A stretch of DNA of 64,000 nt from Catellatospora sp. KI3 (GTDB taxonomy: Bacteria > Actinomycetota > Actinomycetes > Mycobacteriales > Micromonosporaceae): assembly GCF_029948125.1 (NCBI RefSeq), contig NZ_JASAMB010000007.1:124001-188000 (forward strand). Direction: 5' to 3'. Below, piece by piece: positions 27,104 through 35,625 of this stretch. The notes under the pieces were generated by a model. The model was given only the letters and a program-made list of their open reading frames with translations, had not been told where the DNA came from and made no database searches. Numbering within the stretch: the stretch's first letter is position 1; each line of letters begins with the position of its first letter. The translations under genes and the position numbers were made by a program.

Positions 27104-29890
27104 ATGGGTGCCAAGAGATCCCGGGCTGTCGGCGCGGTGCTGACATCGGGACTGTTCATGATGGCCTCGCCCCTGGCGACCGCGGTCCCGGCCGCGGCGG
27201 CGCTGGCGGCGGGCGCGCCCGACGCACCGCAGATCACCGAGCCGGGCGTCGACAACATGCTGGTCAGCGCCGCGGACGTACACATGGAGACGGCGCCGTT
27301 CCACGACCCCGACGGCGACGCGCACCTGTGCAGCGACTGGGAGATCCGCACCGGCGCGGGTGAGCGCGTCTGGTACAGCAACTGCATCGGCGGCACCCAG
27401 AAGGTCCACATCCACCTCGGCGACGGCATCTTCGAGGGCTCGCACGCGGGCCGCGCCGACCTTGTCCCGGACAAGGACTACGAGCTGCGCGTCCGCTTCC
27501 GGGACAACAGCGGCGACCCGGGCACCGAGTGGAGCGCCTGGTCGGAGCGGCCGTTCCGGACCGCGACCGAGCGCAAGCCGCTGCCGGACGCGCCGCAGTG
27601 GATCGTCAAGCAGCCCGGCTACCGGGTCGAGGAGGTGGCGGGCGGCTTCCAGCTCCCCGTCGACATCGCGATGACCCCGGGCCACACCGTCGACCCGGCC
27701 AAGCCGCTGTTCTACGTCAGCGAGCTGTACGGCCAGATCAAGGTCGTCCGCGGCGACTTCTCGACCGGCACGTACGCCAAGAACCTGCTGAACTTCGATC
27801 CGACCGGCGACTTCCCCGGCACCGGCGAGATGGGCGTGACCGGCCTGGCCGTCGACCCCGCCACCGGCGACCTGTTCGCCGCGATGGTGTACGAGGACGA
27901 CGGCGACATCCTGCCCAAGATCGTGCGGTTCCACAGCACCGACGGCGGCCTGACCTCGGCCTCGTCGAACACGATCATCCGGATGGACAAGGAGCCGCAG
28001 AGCGCCTCGCACCAGATCTCGAACCTGAGCATCGGCCCCGACGGCAAGCTCTACGCGCACATGGGCGACGGCATGGACCCGGCGCGCGCCCAGGACAAGA
28101 ACTCCTACCGCGGCAAGATCCTGCGGATGAACCTGGACGGCTCGGCGCCCAGCGACAACCCGTTCTACGACAGCGGCGACGGCATCGACTCACACGACTA
28201 CATCTTCGCGTACGGCCTGCGCAACCCCTTCGGCGGCGCGTGGCGGGCCACGGACGGCAAGCTGTACGAGGTGGAGAACGGGCCCGGCGCCAACGACCGG
28301 TTCGCCCGGGTGGACCGGGGCGCCGACTACGGCTGGGACGGCGGCGCCACCGACATGAAGAACCGGGCGCTCTACAACTGGACCAGCACCCACGCGCCGG
28401 TCGACATCACCTTCGCCGAGCCGGGCGTGCACCACGCGTCCGGCTTCCCCGAGGACACCTGGGGGCACGCGTTCGTCTCCGAGAGCGGTCCGACGTACGC
28501 CACCGGCCCGCAGGACAAGGGCAAGCGGGTGGTCGAGTTCGGCTTCATCGCCGACGGCTCGGTGACCGGCCCGAAGACCCTGGTCGAGTACAACGGCGGC
28601 GGCAAGACCACGGTCGCCGGCATCACGGCGGGCCCGGACGGGATCTACTTCTCCGGCCTCTACCCCGACTCCGCCTCCGACGGCCCGACCGGGAAGAACG
28701 CCAAGATCTACCGCGTCCGGTACGTGCCGCAGCAGGCCGACGCGCCCGTGGTCGCCTACGCCGACCGCGACTTCAAGGGCGGCTTCCAGTCGTTCGGCGC
28801 GGGCGTGGCCGACGCCAGCAAGGGCGACCTGGCCGCGGTCGGCAACGACAAGATCAGCTCACTGCGGGTGGCCCCCGGCTACCGGGCCGTGGTCTGCGCC
28901 GACGACAGCGCGGGCGGCCGCACCAACGCGGGCAACCTGGGCCTGTGCCGCTACTACGGCGCGGGCCAGCACAACTACGTCGGCGCCGACCTCAACGACA
29001 AGCCGTCGCTGATCAGCGTCATGTCGGCGCCCACCCAAGGCACCGGCGTCGTCGCCTACCGAGGCGCCGACGGCACCGGCCCGGCGCAGTCGCTCGGCGT
29101 CGGCGGCTACGAGGCCAGCGCGGGCGAGCTCAGCCAGGTCGGCGACACCCTGACCAGCTCGCTCAAGGTCGCCGAGGGCTACCGGGCTGTGGTGTGCAAG
29201 AACGACCGCAGCGCCGGGCTCAACACCGGCGAGGTCGGCCCGTGCCGCTTCTTCGGCCCCGGCCAGTTCAACGTCGGCACCGCGTTCGACAACCAGATCG
29301 CGCTCATCGCGGTCGGCGGCCCCGCCGTCACCGCGTTCAGCGACGCCGGCTTCGCCGGCAACAGGCAGGCCTTCGGCCCCGGCGTGTACGAGGCCAAGCC
29401 CGGCCAGCTCGCCGCCGTCGGCAACGACGCGATCACCTCGTTCCGGGTGGAGCCCGGCTACCACGTGGTGGCCTGCAACAACGACAGCACCGGGCGCAAG
29501 AACACCGGCGACCTCGGCCCCTGCCACACCTACGGCGAGGGCAACCACTCGCTGGCGGGCCAGCCGCTGGACAACGGCATCTCGCTGCTGGCGGTGCAGG
29601 CCGGCCCGAGCAGCGGCACCCGGGTCACCGTGTACCGCGACCGGGACTTCAAGGGCGCCTCGGCCAAGCTCGGCCCCGGCGTGTTCCAGTCCGGCAACCT
29701 CGGCGCGGTCGGCAACGACCAGACCAGCTCGCTGAAGGTGGCCTCGGGCACCCGGGCGGTGGTCTGCCGCCACGACAGCGCCAAGGGCGCCGCGGCGATC
29801 AGCCCGTGCCGCTTCTACGCCCCCGGCGACCACAAGTACGTCGGCAGCGACCTCAACGACGACATCTCCCTGATCATCACCGGCTCCTGA
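27104..29890 (+). CDS. secreted GSDH-type PQQ-dependent sugar dehydrogenase with four crystallin-like domains
   Basis: A 928-residue secreted protein. The signal peptide is about 1-36. An N-terminal beta domain with DPDGDAHLCSDWEIR precedes a beta-propeller of the glucose/sorbosone dehydrogenase family at about 175-540, with VSELYGQIKVVRG, ISNLSIGPDGKLYAHMGDG, RGKILRMNLDGS and FAYGLRNPFG. Four crystallin/peptidase-inhibitor I36-like repeats follow at about 547-641, 645-738, 742-835 and 839-928, each with GYRAVVC or similar and a terminal LNDKPSLISV-like strand. The propeller family oxidises sugars with PQQ. The repeats may bind calcium or carbohydrate. This arrangement is unusual. ATG 27104 follows CGGAGGG. 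Confidence 0.9.
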   Translation: MGAKRSRAVGAVLTSGLFMMASPLATAVPAAAALAAGAPDAPQITEPGVDNMLVSAADVHMETAPFHDPDGDAHLCSDWEIRTGAGERVWYSNCIGGTQKVHIHLGDGIFEGSHAGRADLVPDKDYELRVRFRDNSGDPGTEWSAWSERPFRTATERKPLPDAPQWIVKQPGYRVEEVAGGFQLPVDIAMTPGHTVDPAKPLFYVSELYGQIKVVRGDFSTGTYAKNLLNFDPTGDFPGTGEMGVTGLAVDPATGDLFAAMVYEDDGDILPKIVRFHSTDGGLTSASSNTIIRMDKEPQSASHQISNLSIGPDGKLYAHMGDGMDPARAQDKNSYRGKILRMNLDGSAPSDNPFYDSGDGIDSHDYIFAYGLRNPFGGAWRATDGKLYEVENGPGANDRFARVDRGADYGWDGGATDMKNRALYNWTSTHAPVDITFAEPGVHHASGFPEDTWGHAFVSESGPTYATGPQDKGKRVVEFGFIADGSVTGPKTLVEYNGGGKTTVAGITAGPDGIYFSGLYPDSASDGPTGKNAKIYRVRYVPQQADAPVVAYADRDFKGGFQSFGAGVADASKGDLAAVGNDKISSLRVAPGYRAVVCADDSAGGRTNAGNLGLCRYYGAGQHNYVGADLNDKPSLISVMSAPTQGTGVVAYRGADGTGPAQSLGVGGYEASAGELSQVGDTLTSSLKVAEGYRAVVCKNDRSAGLNTGEVGPCRFFGPGQFNVGTAFDNQIALIAVGGPAVTAFSDAGFAGNRQAFGPGVYEAKPGQLAAVGNDAITSFRVEPGYHVVACNNDSTGRKNTGDLGPCHTYGEGNHSLAGQPLDNGISLLAVQAGPSSGTRVTVYRDRDFKGASAKLGPGVFQSGNLGAVGNDQTSSLKVASGTRAVVCRHDSAKGAAAISPCRFYAPGDHKYVGSDLNDDISLIITGS

Positions 29891-29924
29891 CCCCACCGCG
29901 GGGTCCCCGACCACGCCCGAAGTC

Positions 29925-29983
29925 GACGCTGGCCTATCTAGTAGACGGATTTCCAAGATCCGTGCTCTAGATAGGCCAGCGTC
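29925..29983. terminator. 17-bp stem palindromic repeat between convergent genes
   Basis: GACGCTGGCCTATCTAG and its exact complement enclose a second nested hairpin (ACGGAT/ATCCGT). It lies 34 bp after the GSDH stop and 49 bp from the convergent desaturase stop, so it would terminate both. A related copy is at 50543. Confidence 0.7.
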
Positions 29984-30031
29984 AATGCTATGCGGGTCGT
30001 GGTGCTGCTCAGGTCGGACGAACGTGGCCGG

Positions 30032-30970
30032 TCAGGCCGCTCGGGCCGCGGCGCGGGCGCGCGAGGCTTCCCGCTTCTCCTCGAACCGGCTCGCGGCCTT
30101 GTCCAGCCCGACCAGGAACTCGGCCAGATCCTCGCGGGCCTCCTCGCCGGCCGGGCCCAGGTTGGTGCGCTCCATCGCGCGCAGCTGGCGCAGCACCGGC
30201 TGGACCACCTCGTCGTGGTGGATGCGCAGGTCGTAGATGCCCGCCACCGCGATCTGCACCGACTTGCGGCCGAAGTTCTCGATGGTGTGGCCGGGCATCT
30301 GGAACTGCTTCACCACCCGGCGCACCGCGTCCATCGCCGCGTCGGGCGCCAGCTCGAACGCCGCGGTGAGCAGGTTGCGGTAGAACAGCATGTGCAGGTT
30401 CTCGTCCGCGGCGACCTTGGCCAGCAGCTGGTCGCAGATCGGGTCGCCGCTGATGCGGCCGGTGTTGCGGTGCGAGACCCGGGTCGCCAGCTCCTGGAAC
30501 GAGACGTACGCCAGCGAGCCGAACAGGTCGGGGTAGTCGGCGGTGAAGCCGCCCTCCATGTGGGCCATCCGGGCCCGCTCCAGCGCGATCGGGTCGACCG
30601 CGCGGGTGACCAGCAGGTAGTCGCGGATGGCGGTGCCGTGGCGGCCCTCCTCGGCGGTCCAGCGGTGCACCCAGGTGCCCCAGGCGCCGTCGCGGCCGTA
30701 CAGCGTCGCGATCTCGTGGTGGTAGCTGGGCAGGTTGTCCTCGGTGAGCAGGTTGACGATCAGCGAGGTGCGGGCCACGTCCGAGAGCTTGGACTGGCCC
30801 GGCTCCCACGCCTCGCCGCCGAGCACGCCGTCGAAGTCGGTGCCCTGGCTCCACGGCACGTACTCGTGCGGGAACCATTCCTTGGCGGTGGCCAGGTGGC
30901 GGTTGAGGTTGCTCTCGACCACCGGCTCCAACTCCTTGAGCAGGGCAATCGTGTCGACGGTCTCGGTCAT
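30032..30970 (-). CDS. acyl-ACP desaturase (ferritin-like diiron)
   Basis: A 312-residue soluble desaturase of the stearoyl-ACP type (FA_desaturase_2). The diiron ligands are visible: Glu77 in LTEDNLP, EEGRH at 107-111, Glu160 in FQELATRVSH and DENLH at 189-193. It introduces a cis double bond into acyl carrier protein-bound fatty acids and needs ferredoxin. The C-terminus is an Ala/Arg-rich helix. Start ATG 30970 is preceded by AGGAGG. Upstream lie two TACGGTACCGTA-like operator boxes and then the PlsC acyltransferase gene on the same strand. The two are likely one lipid-synthesis unit. Confidence 0.93.
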   Translation of the reverse strand: MTETVDTIALLKELEPVVESNLNRHLATAKEWFPHEYVPWSQGTDFDGVLGGEAWEPGQSKLSDVARTSLIVNLLTEDNLPSYHHEIATLYGRDGAWGTWVHRWTAEEGRHGTAIRDYLLVTRAVDPIALERARMAHMEGGFTADYPDLFGSLAYVSFQELATRVSHRNTGRISGDPICDQLLAKVAADENLHMLFYRNLLTAAFELAPDAAMDAVRRVVKQFQMPGHTIENFGRKSVQIAVAGIYDLRIHHDEVVQPVLRQLRAMERTNLGPAGEEAREDLAEFLVGLDKAASRFEEKREASRARAAARAA

Positions 30971-30995
30971 GCGCAGTCCTCCTGAGGTTCGAGAC

Positions 30996-31021
30996 TACGG
31001 TACCGTAACCTACGACACCGT
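30996..31021 (-). promoter_or_regulatory. tandem palindromic operator of the desaturase
   Basis: TACGGTACCGTA at 30996-31007 is a perfect 12-bp palindrome. A second imperfect copy, TACGACACCGTA, lies at 31010-31021, 14 bp on. This spacing suits two TetR-family dimers. It overlaps the 3' end of plsC and lies 26 bp before the desaturase start. Confidence 0.6.
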
Positions 31022-31023
31022 AG

Positions 31024-31752
31024 CTAGTCGTCCTCGTCTTCCTCGATCGACTGGGGGAGCGGAGCGCTTCCGCCCAGGTGGGCGGGCATCCACCAGGAAT
31101 CCTCCGGGCCGCGCGGTTTGTCCGGATACTCCGCCTGAGCCCGGTCCAGCAGGGCCTTCATCCGCAACCGTAGCTCGGCCGCGACGTCCTCCTGCTTGTC
31201 CCGGCGGCCCGGGTGCATCGGCTCGCCGACCAGGATCGTCACCGGGATGTTGCGCTGCAGCAGCCGGCGCGGGCGCCCCTTGGTCCAGAACCGCTGGGTG
31301 CCCCACAGCGCCATCGGGATCAGCGGCACGCCGGTCGTGGCCGCCAGCCGCGCCGCCCCGCTCTTGATGTCCTTCACCGTGAACGACTGGTCGATCGTGG
31401 CCTCCGGGAACACCCCGACCACCTCGCCGCCCTTCAGCGCCGCCAGCGCCGCCTTGTACGACGACAGCCCCGCCTCCCGGTCCACCGGGATATGGTGCAT
31501 CCCCCGCATCAGCGGCCCCGCGTACCGGTTGTCGAAGATCTCCTTCTTGGCCATGAACCGCACCAGCCGCCGCGACGGCCAGGCGCCGAACCCGGCGAAG
31601 ATGAAGTCCAGGTAGCTGATGTGGTTGCTGGCGAGCACCGCCCCGCCCGAGGTGGGCACGTGCTCCGCCCCCTCGACCGTGATCCGCATGGAGAGCAGGC
31701 GGAAAGAGGCCTTCGCGAGGGCGATCACCGGCGGGTATACGCGGTCCGACAT
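31024..31752 (-). CDS. 1-acyl-sn-glycerol-3-phosphate acyltransferase (PlsC family)
   Basis: A 242-residue membrane-associated acyltransferase. It shows the HX4D motif SNHISYLDF (about 43-51), the second block RFMAKKEIFDN, the glycerophosphate-binding block VVGVFPEATID (FPE in place of FPEGT) and VPLIPMALWGTQRFW. It transfers acyl groups to lysophosphatidate in phospholipid synthesis. The acidic C-terminus ends EEDEDD. ATG 31752 is chosen over longer frames because a TACTGT hexamer lies 6 bp before it (leaderless) and N-terminal extensions look non-coding. The downstream desaturase begins 53 bp after its stop. Confidence 0.88.
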   Translation of the reverse strand: MSDRVYPPVIALAKASFRLLSMRITVEGAEHVPTSGGAVLASNHISYLDFIFAGFGAWPSRRLVRFMAKKEIFDNRYAGPLMRGMHHIPVDREAGLSSYKAALAALKGGEVVGVFPEATIDQSFTVKDIKSGAARLAATTGVPLIPMALWGTQRFWTKGRPRRLLQRNIPVTILVGEPMHPGRRDKQEDVAAELRLRMKALLDRAQAEYPDKPRGPEDSWWMPAHLGGSAPLPQSIEEDEDD

Positions 31753-31811
31753 GGCGTAACAGTAAAGCCACCGCCCGCCCCGCCGACCGGCCCCCCGCCC
31801 CAAGGTCATCG

Positions 31812-31870
31812 AAGTTGCCAGGCAATCGGGCGTATCTTGCGGGCCCATTCGCCCCACTGCCTGGCAACTT
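31812..31870. repeat. inverted repeat downstream of the ArsR gene
   Basis: AAGTTGCCAGGCA and TGCCTGGCAACTT, 13 bp perfect, are 33 bp apart. It lies between the ArsR stop and the PlsC start on the minus strand. It is possibly a terminator or an operator loop. Confidence 0.45.
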
Positions 31871-31909
31871 GCGCGTTCTTGCCACCCGGTCGGGGACCGG
31901 GTCGGCGGG

Positions 31910-32467
31910 TCAGCGCGGGAGCCCGGAGACGATCACGCTCACGGTACGGGCGTCGGGAGCGGCGGCGTCCTGGGCGACCAGCTCGTCGACGTGGGCGTAG
32001 AAGCGCTGCCAGAGGTCGTTGAGGGAGGTCGGGGTCAGGCGGACGACCAGGTCGCCGATGCCGCTCGCCTCGATCCACTCGGTGGGCAGGGTGGTCTCGG
32101 CTGCCTCGTACCCCCGGATGTCGGTGGCCAGCGTCTCAAGCTGCTGCCGCCGGATCACCGCGACCGCCTCGCGGCCCTGCGCGCTGCCCGCCATCGCGAC
32201 CGGATCCCAGTCCGTGAGCCGGTGCACGGCCTGCCAGCGCTTGGCGCGCGGGTGACCGGGCTCGTCCGTCTCGGCGATGAAGCCGAACTCGGCGAGTTTA
32301 CGCAGGTGGTAGCTGGTGGAGCCGGTGTCGGTGTCGAAGCGCTGGGCGAGCTCGGTGGCGGTGGCGGGCCCGTGCTCGCGCAGCGCCCCGAGCAGCTTGA
32401 CGCGGAGCGGGTGAGCCAGTGCGCGGAACTCGTCCACGTTGGCGATCTGCCGGATGTCATCGGTCAT
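31910..32467 (-). CDS. ArsR-type winged-helix regulator
   Basis: A 185-residue regulator with an N-terminal ArsR/helix-turn-helix domain at about 8-85 (FRALAHPLRVKLLGAL, ATELAQRFDTDTGSTSYHLRKLAEFGFI). The C-terminal domain (about 100-185) has IRRQQLETL and WIEASGIGDLVVRLTP, as in the larger ArsR-like proteins that control transporters. No metal-binding cysteines are visible, so it is unlikely to sense metals. ATG 32467 has a TAGGGT -10-like hexamer 7 bp before it and TTGCAA 17 bp further up, so the transcript is probably leaderless. A palindrome overlaps this promoter. No obvious target gene is adjacent. Confidence 0.87.
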   Translation of the reverse strand: MTDDIRQIANVDEFRALAHPLRVKLLGALREHGPATATELAQRFDTDTGSTSYHLRKLAEFGFIAETDEPGHPRAKRWQAVHRLTDWDPVAMAGSAQGREAVAVIRRQQLETLATDIRGYEAAETTLPTEWIEASGIGDLVVRLTPTSLNDLWQRFYAHVDELVAQDAAAPDARTVSVIVSGLPR

Positions 32468-32484
32468 GCCCAAAACCCTAGCCT

Positions 32485-32516
32485 TGCAGAATTCTCTTTG
32501 CAAACAGAATTCTGTA
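32485..32516 (-). promoter_or_regulatory. operator overlapping the ArsR promoter
   Basis: TGCAGAATTCT and AGAATTCTGTA form an 11-bp arm repeat with one mismatch around a 10-bp spacer. It lies over the -35 element (TTGCAA, 17 bp before TAGGGT). Autorepression by the ArsR protein is the simple reading. Confidence 0.55.
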
Positions 32517-32917
32517 AACCTCTGAGCTGCGTAAACGTCCAGCAGCACCGTCGATTTAGCGTGAATGCCCGAATCGGTGGCCGCTGCGCACGATGCAACC
32601 AAGTCCGCCGACAACCGACATTCGGACCGGCGGTCGCGATCATGCGGCGACCGGCTCCGAAGATTCGCCCCGGCCAAAACACCGCGAAATCCCGTCCCCC
32701 AGTGCCCGCCCCTTCCCGCGAACGCCCACTTTTCGCCCCCCCGGTGACGATCACCGCCGAGACCCCAGCTTCAAGATCACTGTCTGTGGTCGGAAGCATG
32801 TCTCCCCGCCCGCCAAATGGCCGCTACCGGCGATCATCGACCCGCGCCTCGCCCAAGATCGCGGCGCCCGGTCTCTTCCTGTGCGCGTCGGCCGAGAGTG
32901 CCGGTGCTGCGCGCTTG

Positions 32918-32978
32918 GTTGATCACGGTGGCGGGGTGGGGATACGCCGTCGAACCCGACCACAAGTTCATGATCAAC
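32918..32978 (-). repeat. 61-bp dispersed element, copy in the 32.5-33.0 kb gap
   Basis: Read on the minus strand it starts GTTGATCATGAACTTGTGG and ends TGATCAAC, giving 8-bp terminal inverted repeats. It matches the 54181/54616 copies over the first half. The rest of the 32468-33020 gap holds no gene I can support. Confidence 0.75.
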
Positions 32979-33022
32979 GAGGTGGGGGATGCTGGCGGGG
33001 CGGGGTAGTTGAAGGGGAATAG

Positions 33023-33051
33023 TTGATGCTGACTAGTCGGCTGTGTATAGT
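33023..33051 (+). promoter_or_regulatory. sigma70-type promoter of the PadR operon
   Basis: TTGATG and TATAGT are separated by exactly 17 bp. Transcription would begin about 33058, 19 bp before the GTG. Repeated GACTAGTC/AGTCGAGACT motifs overlap it and may be the PadR binding site. Confidence 0.6.
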
Positions 33052-33076
33052 CGAGACTGACTAAGGATGATGGAAC

Positions 33077-33676
33077 GTGGCTGAGAAGCGGCGGAAGGTG
33101 GGGAATCCGCTGGCACTGGCGGTGCTGGCGGAGATGGTCATCGAGCCGATGCATCCGTACGAGATGGGGCGGCGCCTGCAGGAGCACGGCAAGGACCGCA
33201 GCATCAAGTACAACCGCAGCTCGCTGTACATGGTGGTGGAGCAGCTGGTCAAGGCCGGGTTCATCGCCGAACGGGAGACCGTTCGCGACACCCAGCGGCC
33301 GGAGCGGACCGTCTACGCGATCACCGACGCGGGCCGGGCCGAGCTCTACGACTGGATGCGCGAGCTGGTCGCCGAGCCGAAGCAGGAGTTCCCGCAGTTC
33401 GGGGTGGCGCTGTCGCTGCTGGCCGTGCTGTCGCCGGAGGAGGCGGTGACGCTGCTGCAGCGGCGGCTGACCGCGCTGACCGCGCAGCTCGACGAGGTCA
33501 CCGGGCTCATCACGGAGTCCACCGACCGCGGGCTGGCGTGGATCTTCCTGGTGGAGGAGGAGTACCGGCGGGTCATGCTCGACGCCGAACGCCGCCTCGT
33601 CACCGACATCGTCCAGTCGCTCCAGCAGCCGGAGTACGTCCGGCAGTGGCACGAGGTGATGGGGAGACACACATGA
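33077..33676 (+). CDS. PadR-family transcriptional regulator
   Basis: A 199-residue PadR-type repressor. The N-terminal winged helix (about 8-90) contains ALAVLAEMVIEPMHPYEMGRRL, YNRSSLYMVVEQLVKAGFI and PERTVYAITDAGRAEL. The C-terminal helical dimerisation domain follows (PadR C-terminal type). It starts at GTG 33077 behind AAGGA. Its last codons overlap the monooxygenase start by ATGA (33673), so the pair is translationally coupled. PadR proteins commonly repress the detoxifying or modifying enzyme they are coupled to, with the substrate as inducer. Confidence 0.9.
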   Translation: MAEKRRKVGNPLALAVLAEMVIEPMHPYEMGRRLQEHGKDRSIKYNRSSLYMVVEQLVKAGFIAERETVRDTQRPERTVYAITDAGRAELYDWMRELVAEPKQEFPQFGVALSLLAVLSPEEAVTLLQRRLTALTAQLDEVTGLITESTDRGLAWIFLVEEEYRRVMLDAERRLVTDIVQSLQQPEYVRQWHEVMGRHT

Positions 33677-34869
33677 CGGCAGCCAGGACCGCACTGGTGA
33701 TCGGGGGCGGCATCGCCGGCCCGGTGACCGCGCTCGCGCTGCGCCGGGCCGGGATCGAGGCGACCGTGTTCGAGGCGTACGCCGACACCGCCGAGGGCGT
33801 CGGCGGCATCCTGATGGTCGCGCCCAACGGCCTGGCCGCCTTCGACGTGCTCGGCCTGGCCGACGCGGTGAACGCGGCCGGGCAGCTGATGCCCGGCATG
33901 GCCATCGTGGACGCGGGCACGGGCGCGGACATGATGGCGTTCGGCGGCGTGCCCGGCCTGCCGCCGAGCCGGGTCATCTGGCGTGGCGACCTGCACCGCC
34001 TGCTGCGCGACGCCGCCGTCGCGCAGGGCATCGCCGTCGAGTACGGCCGCCGCCTGGTCTCCGTCGACGAGTCGCCCGACGGCGTCACCGCCCACTTCGC
34101 CGACGGTTCGAGCGCCCGCGCCGACCTGCTCATCGGCGCCGACGGCATCCGCTCCACCGTGCGCGGCCTGATCGACCCGGCCGCCCCCGGCCCGAGCTAC
34201 GTCGGCCTGCAGTCGTTCGCCGGCTACGGCGGCCCCGGCCCCGACAGCGACGGGATGATCCGCTTCGCCCAGGGCAGGCGCTCCTTCATGGGCTACTGGA
34301 CGCAGCCGGACGGGCAGGTCGGCTGGTTCAGCAACATGCCGTACGAGCAGCCGCTGACGCTGGCGCAGGCCCGCGCGGTCCCGGCCGCGCAGTGGCTGGC
34401 CCGGCTGCGCGAACTGCACGCCGACGACCTGCCCGCCCGGGACCTGCTGCGCCACGCGACCGAGGAGGAGTTCATGGTCTTCGGCCCGTCGGAGATCATG
34501 CCGACGGTGCCGCGCTGGCACCGGGGCCGGATGGTGCTGGTGGGCGACTCGGCGCACGCCCCGTCCTCCAGCAGCGGCCAGGGTGCGTCGCTGGCCGCCG
34601 AGAGCGCCCTGCACCTGGCCCGCTGCCTGCGCGACCGGCCCGACCTGCCCAGCGCTTTCGCCGCGTACGAGCGGCTGCGGCGGCCCAGGGTGCAGCGGGT
34701 GGCCGCGTTCGCCGCCCGGCAGAACGGCCGCAAGGCCGCCGGCCCGGTCGGCCAGGCGGTGTTCCGCGCGCTCGCGCCGCTGATGATGCGTACCGTGCTC
34801 ACGCCGAAGCGGATGTTCGGCTGGATGCACGGCTACCGCGTCGACTGGGACGCCCCGGTCACCGCGTAA
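33673..34869 (+). CDS. FAD-dependent aromatic-type monooxygenase
   Basis: A 398-residue group A flavoprotein monooxygenase. It has the Rossmann motif ALVIGGGIAGPVTALALRR at about 7-25, the DG motif DLLIGADGIRSTVR (about 153-166), and the GD motif GRMVLVGDSAHAPSSSSGQGAS at about 286-307, where the usual PxxGQG is altered. It uses NAD(P)H and O2 to hydroxylate or oxidise a small aromatic or polyketide-like substrate. It is coupled to the PadR gene, suggesting substrate-induced detoxification or modification, for example of an antibiotic. The actual substrate cannot be told. Confidence 0.9.
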   Translation: MTAARTALVIGGGIAGPVTALALRRAGIEATVFEAYADTAEGVGGILMVAPNGLAAFDVLGLADAVNAAGQLMPGMAIVDAGTGADMMAFGGVPGLPPSRVIWRGDLHRLLRDAAVAQGIAVEYGRRLVSVDESPDGVTAHFADGSSARADLLIGADGIRSTVRGLIDPAAPGPSYVGLQSFAGYGGPGPDSDGMIRFAQGRRSFMGYWTQPDGQVGWFSNMPYEQPLTLAQARAVPAAQWLARLRELHADDLPARDLLRHATEEEFMVFGPSEIMPTVPRWHRGRMVLVGDSAHAPSSSSGQGASLAAESALHLARCLRDRPDLPSAFAAYERLRRPRVQRVAAFAARQNGRKAAGPVGQAVFRALAPLMMRTVLTPKRMFGWMHGYRVDWDAPVTA

Positions 34870-34911
34870 CCGGCTTGGCGCCGGTGGCGGGCTGCCGGGA
34901 CACTGTCGGGC

Positions 34912-35475
34912 GTGACACCTCAGTCCGCCGCCGACGTCATCGCCCTGCGCGCCACCGGTGCCCGGGTCCGCTACCTGTACTTCTGGGGCCACCGGCCCGA
35001 GCCGGACGGCAGCCTCGGCCGGGGCTGCCTGAGCCAGTGGTGGCCGGTCGGGTTCACCGCCGACGGGCAGACCTTCGCCAGCGCCGAGCACTACATGATG
35101 TGGCGCAAGGCGGTGCTGTTCCGCGACGCCGCGGCCGCCGCGAAGATCCTTGAGGCCGAGCATCCGGCCCAGGCCAAGGCGTTCGGCCGCGAGGTCCGCG
35201 GCTTCGACGAGGGGGTATGGCGGCAGCACCGCGCCGACATCGTCCTGGCCGCCAGCCTGGCCAAGTTCGGCCAGCACGACGACCTGCGGGCCTATCTGAT
35301 CGGCACGGGCGAGCGGGTGCTCGTGGAGGCCAGTCCGCTGGACGCGGTCTGGGGCATCGGGGTGGCCGCCGACGACCGCCGCGCGGGGGACCCGGCGGCC
35401 TGGCCGGGCCTCAACCTCCTCGGCTTCGCCCTCATGCACGCCCGCACCACGCTCCGCGAAACGCCCACCCTCTGA
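34912..35475 (+). CDS. NADAR-family (YbiA-like) protein
   Basis: A 187-residue NADAR/DUF1768 protein. Key segments are YFWGH near the N-terminus, LSQWWPVGFTADGQTFASAEHYMMWRKAVLF (about 40-70), and WRQHRADIVLAASLAKFGQH with LDAVWGIG in the second half. YbiA-type members hydrolyse N-glycosidic bonds of riboflavin-pathway intermediates. Other members act on ADP-ribosylated molecules. The start GTG 34912 has no good ribosome site. It lies 42 bp after the monooxygenase and is followed by paired palindromic repeats that separate it from the convergent GntR gene. Confidence 0.9.
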   Translation: MTPQSAADVIALRATGARVRYLYFWGHRPEPDGSLGRGCLSQWWPVGFTADGQTFASAEHYMMWRKAVLFRDAAAAAKILEAEHPAQAKAFGREVRGFDEGVWRQHRADIVLAASLAKFGQHDDLRAYLIGTGERVLVEASPLDAVWGIGVAADDRRAGDPAAWPGLNLLGFALMHARTTLRETPTL

Positions 35476-35479
35476 GAGA

Positions 35480-35625
35480 AAAGGAAGGGCCCCTTCTTAT
35501 CGGAATCCGAGGTAGAAGGGACCCTGGTTAACCCTCCCGCACGACTCGCGGCATGGCGGGCCGGTGCGCCCGTTAAGAAGGGGCCCTTCTACCTCGGAAA
35601 GCGATAAGAAGGGGCCCTTCCTTAC
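35480..35625. repeat. two inverted AAGGGNCCCTT repeat units between convergent genes
   Basis: A plus-strand unit (GGAAGGGCCCCTTCTTATCGG, degenerate right arm) and a minus-strand unit (TAAGAAGGGGCCCTTCTACC ... AAGGGGCCCTTCC) face each other. The same unit is at 24811. The TAA stop of the GntR gene (35622-35624) lies inside the second unit. Likely a bidirectional terminator. Confidence 0.7.
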
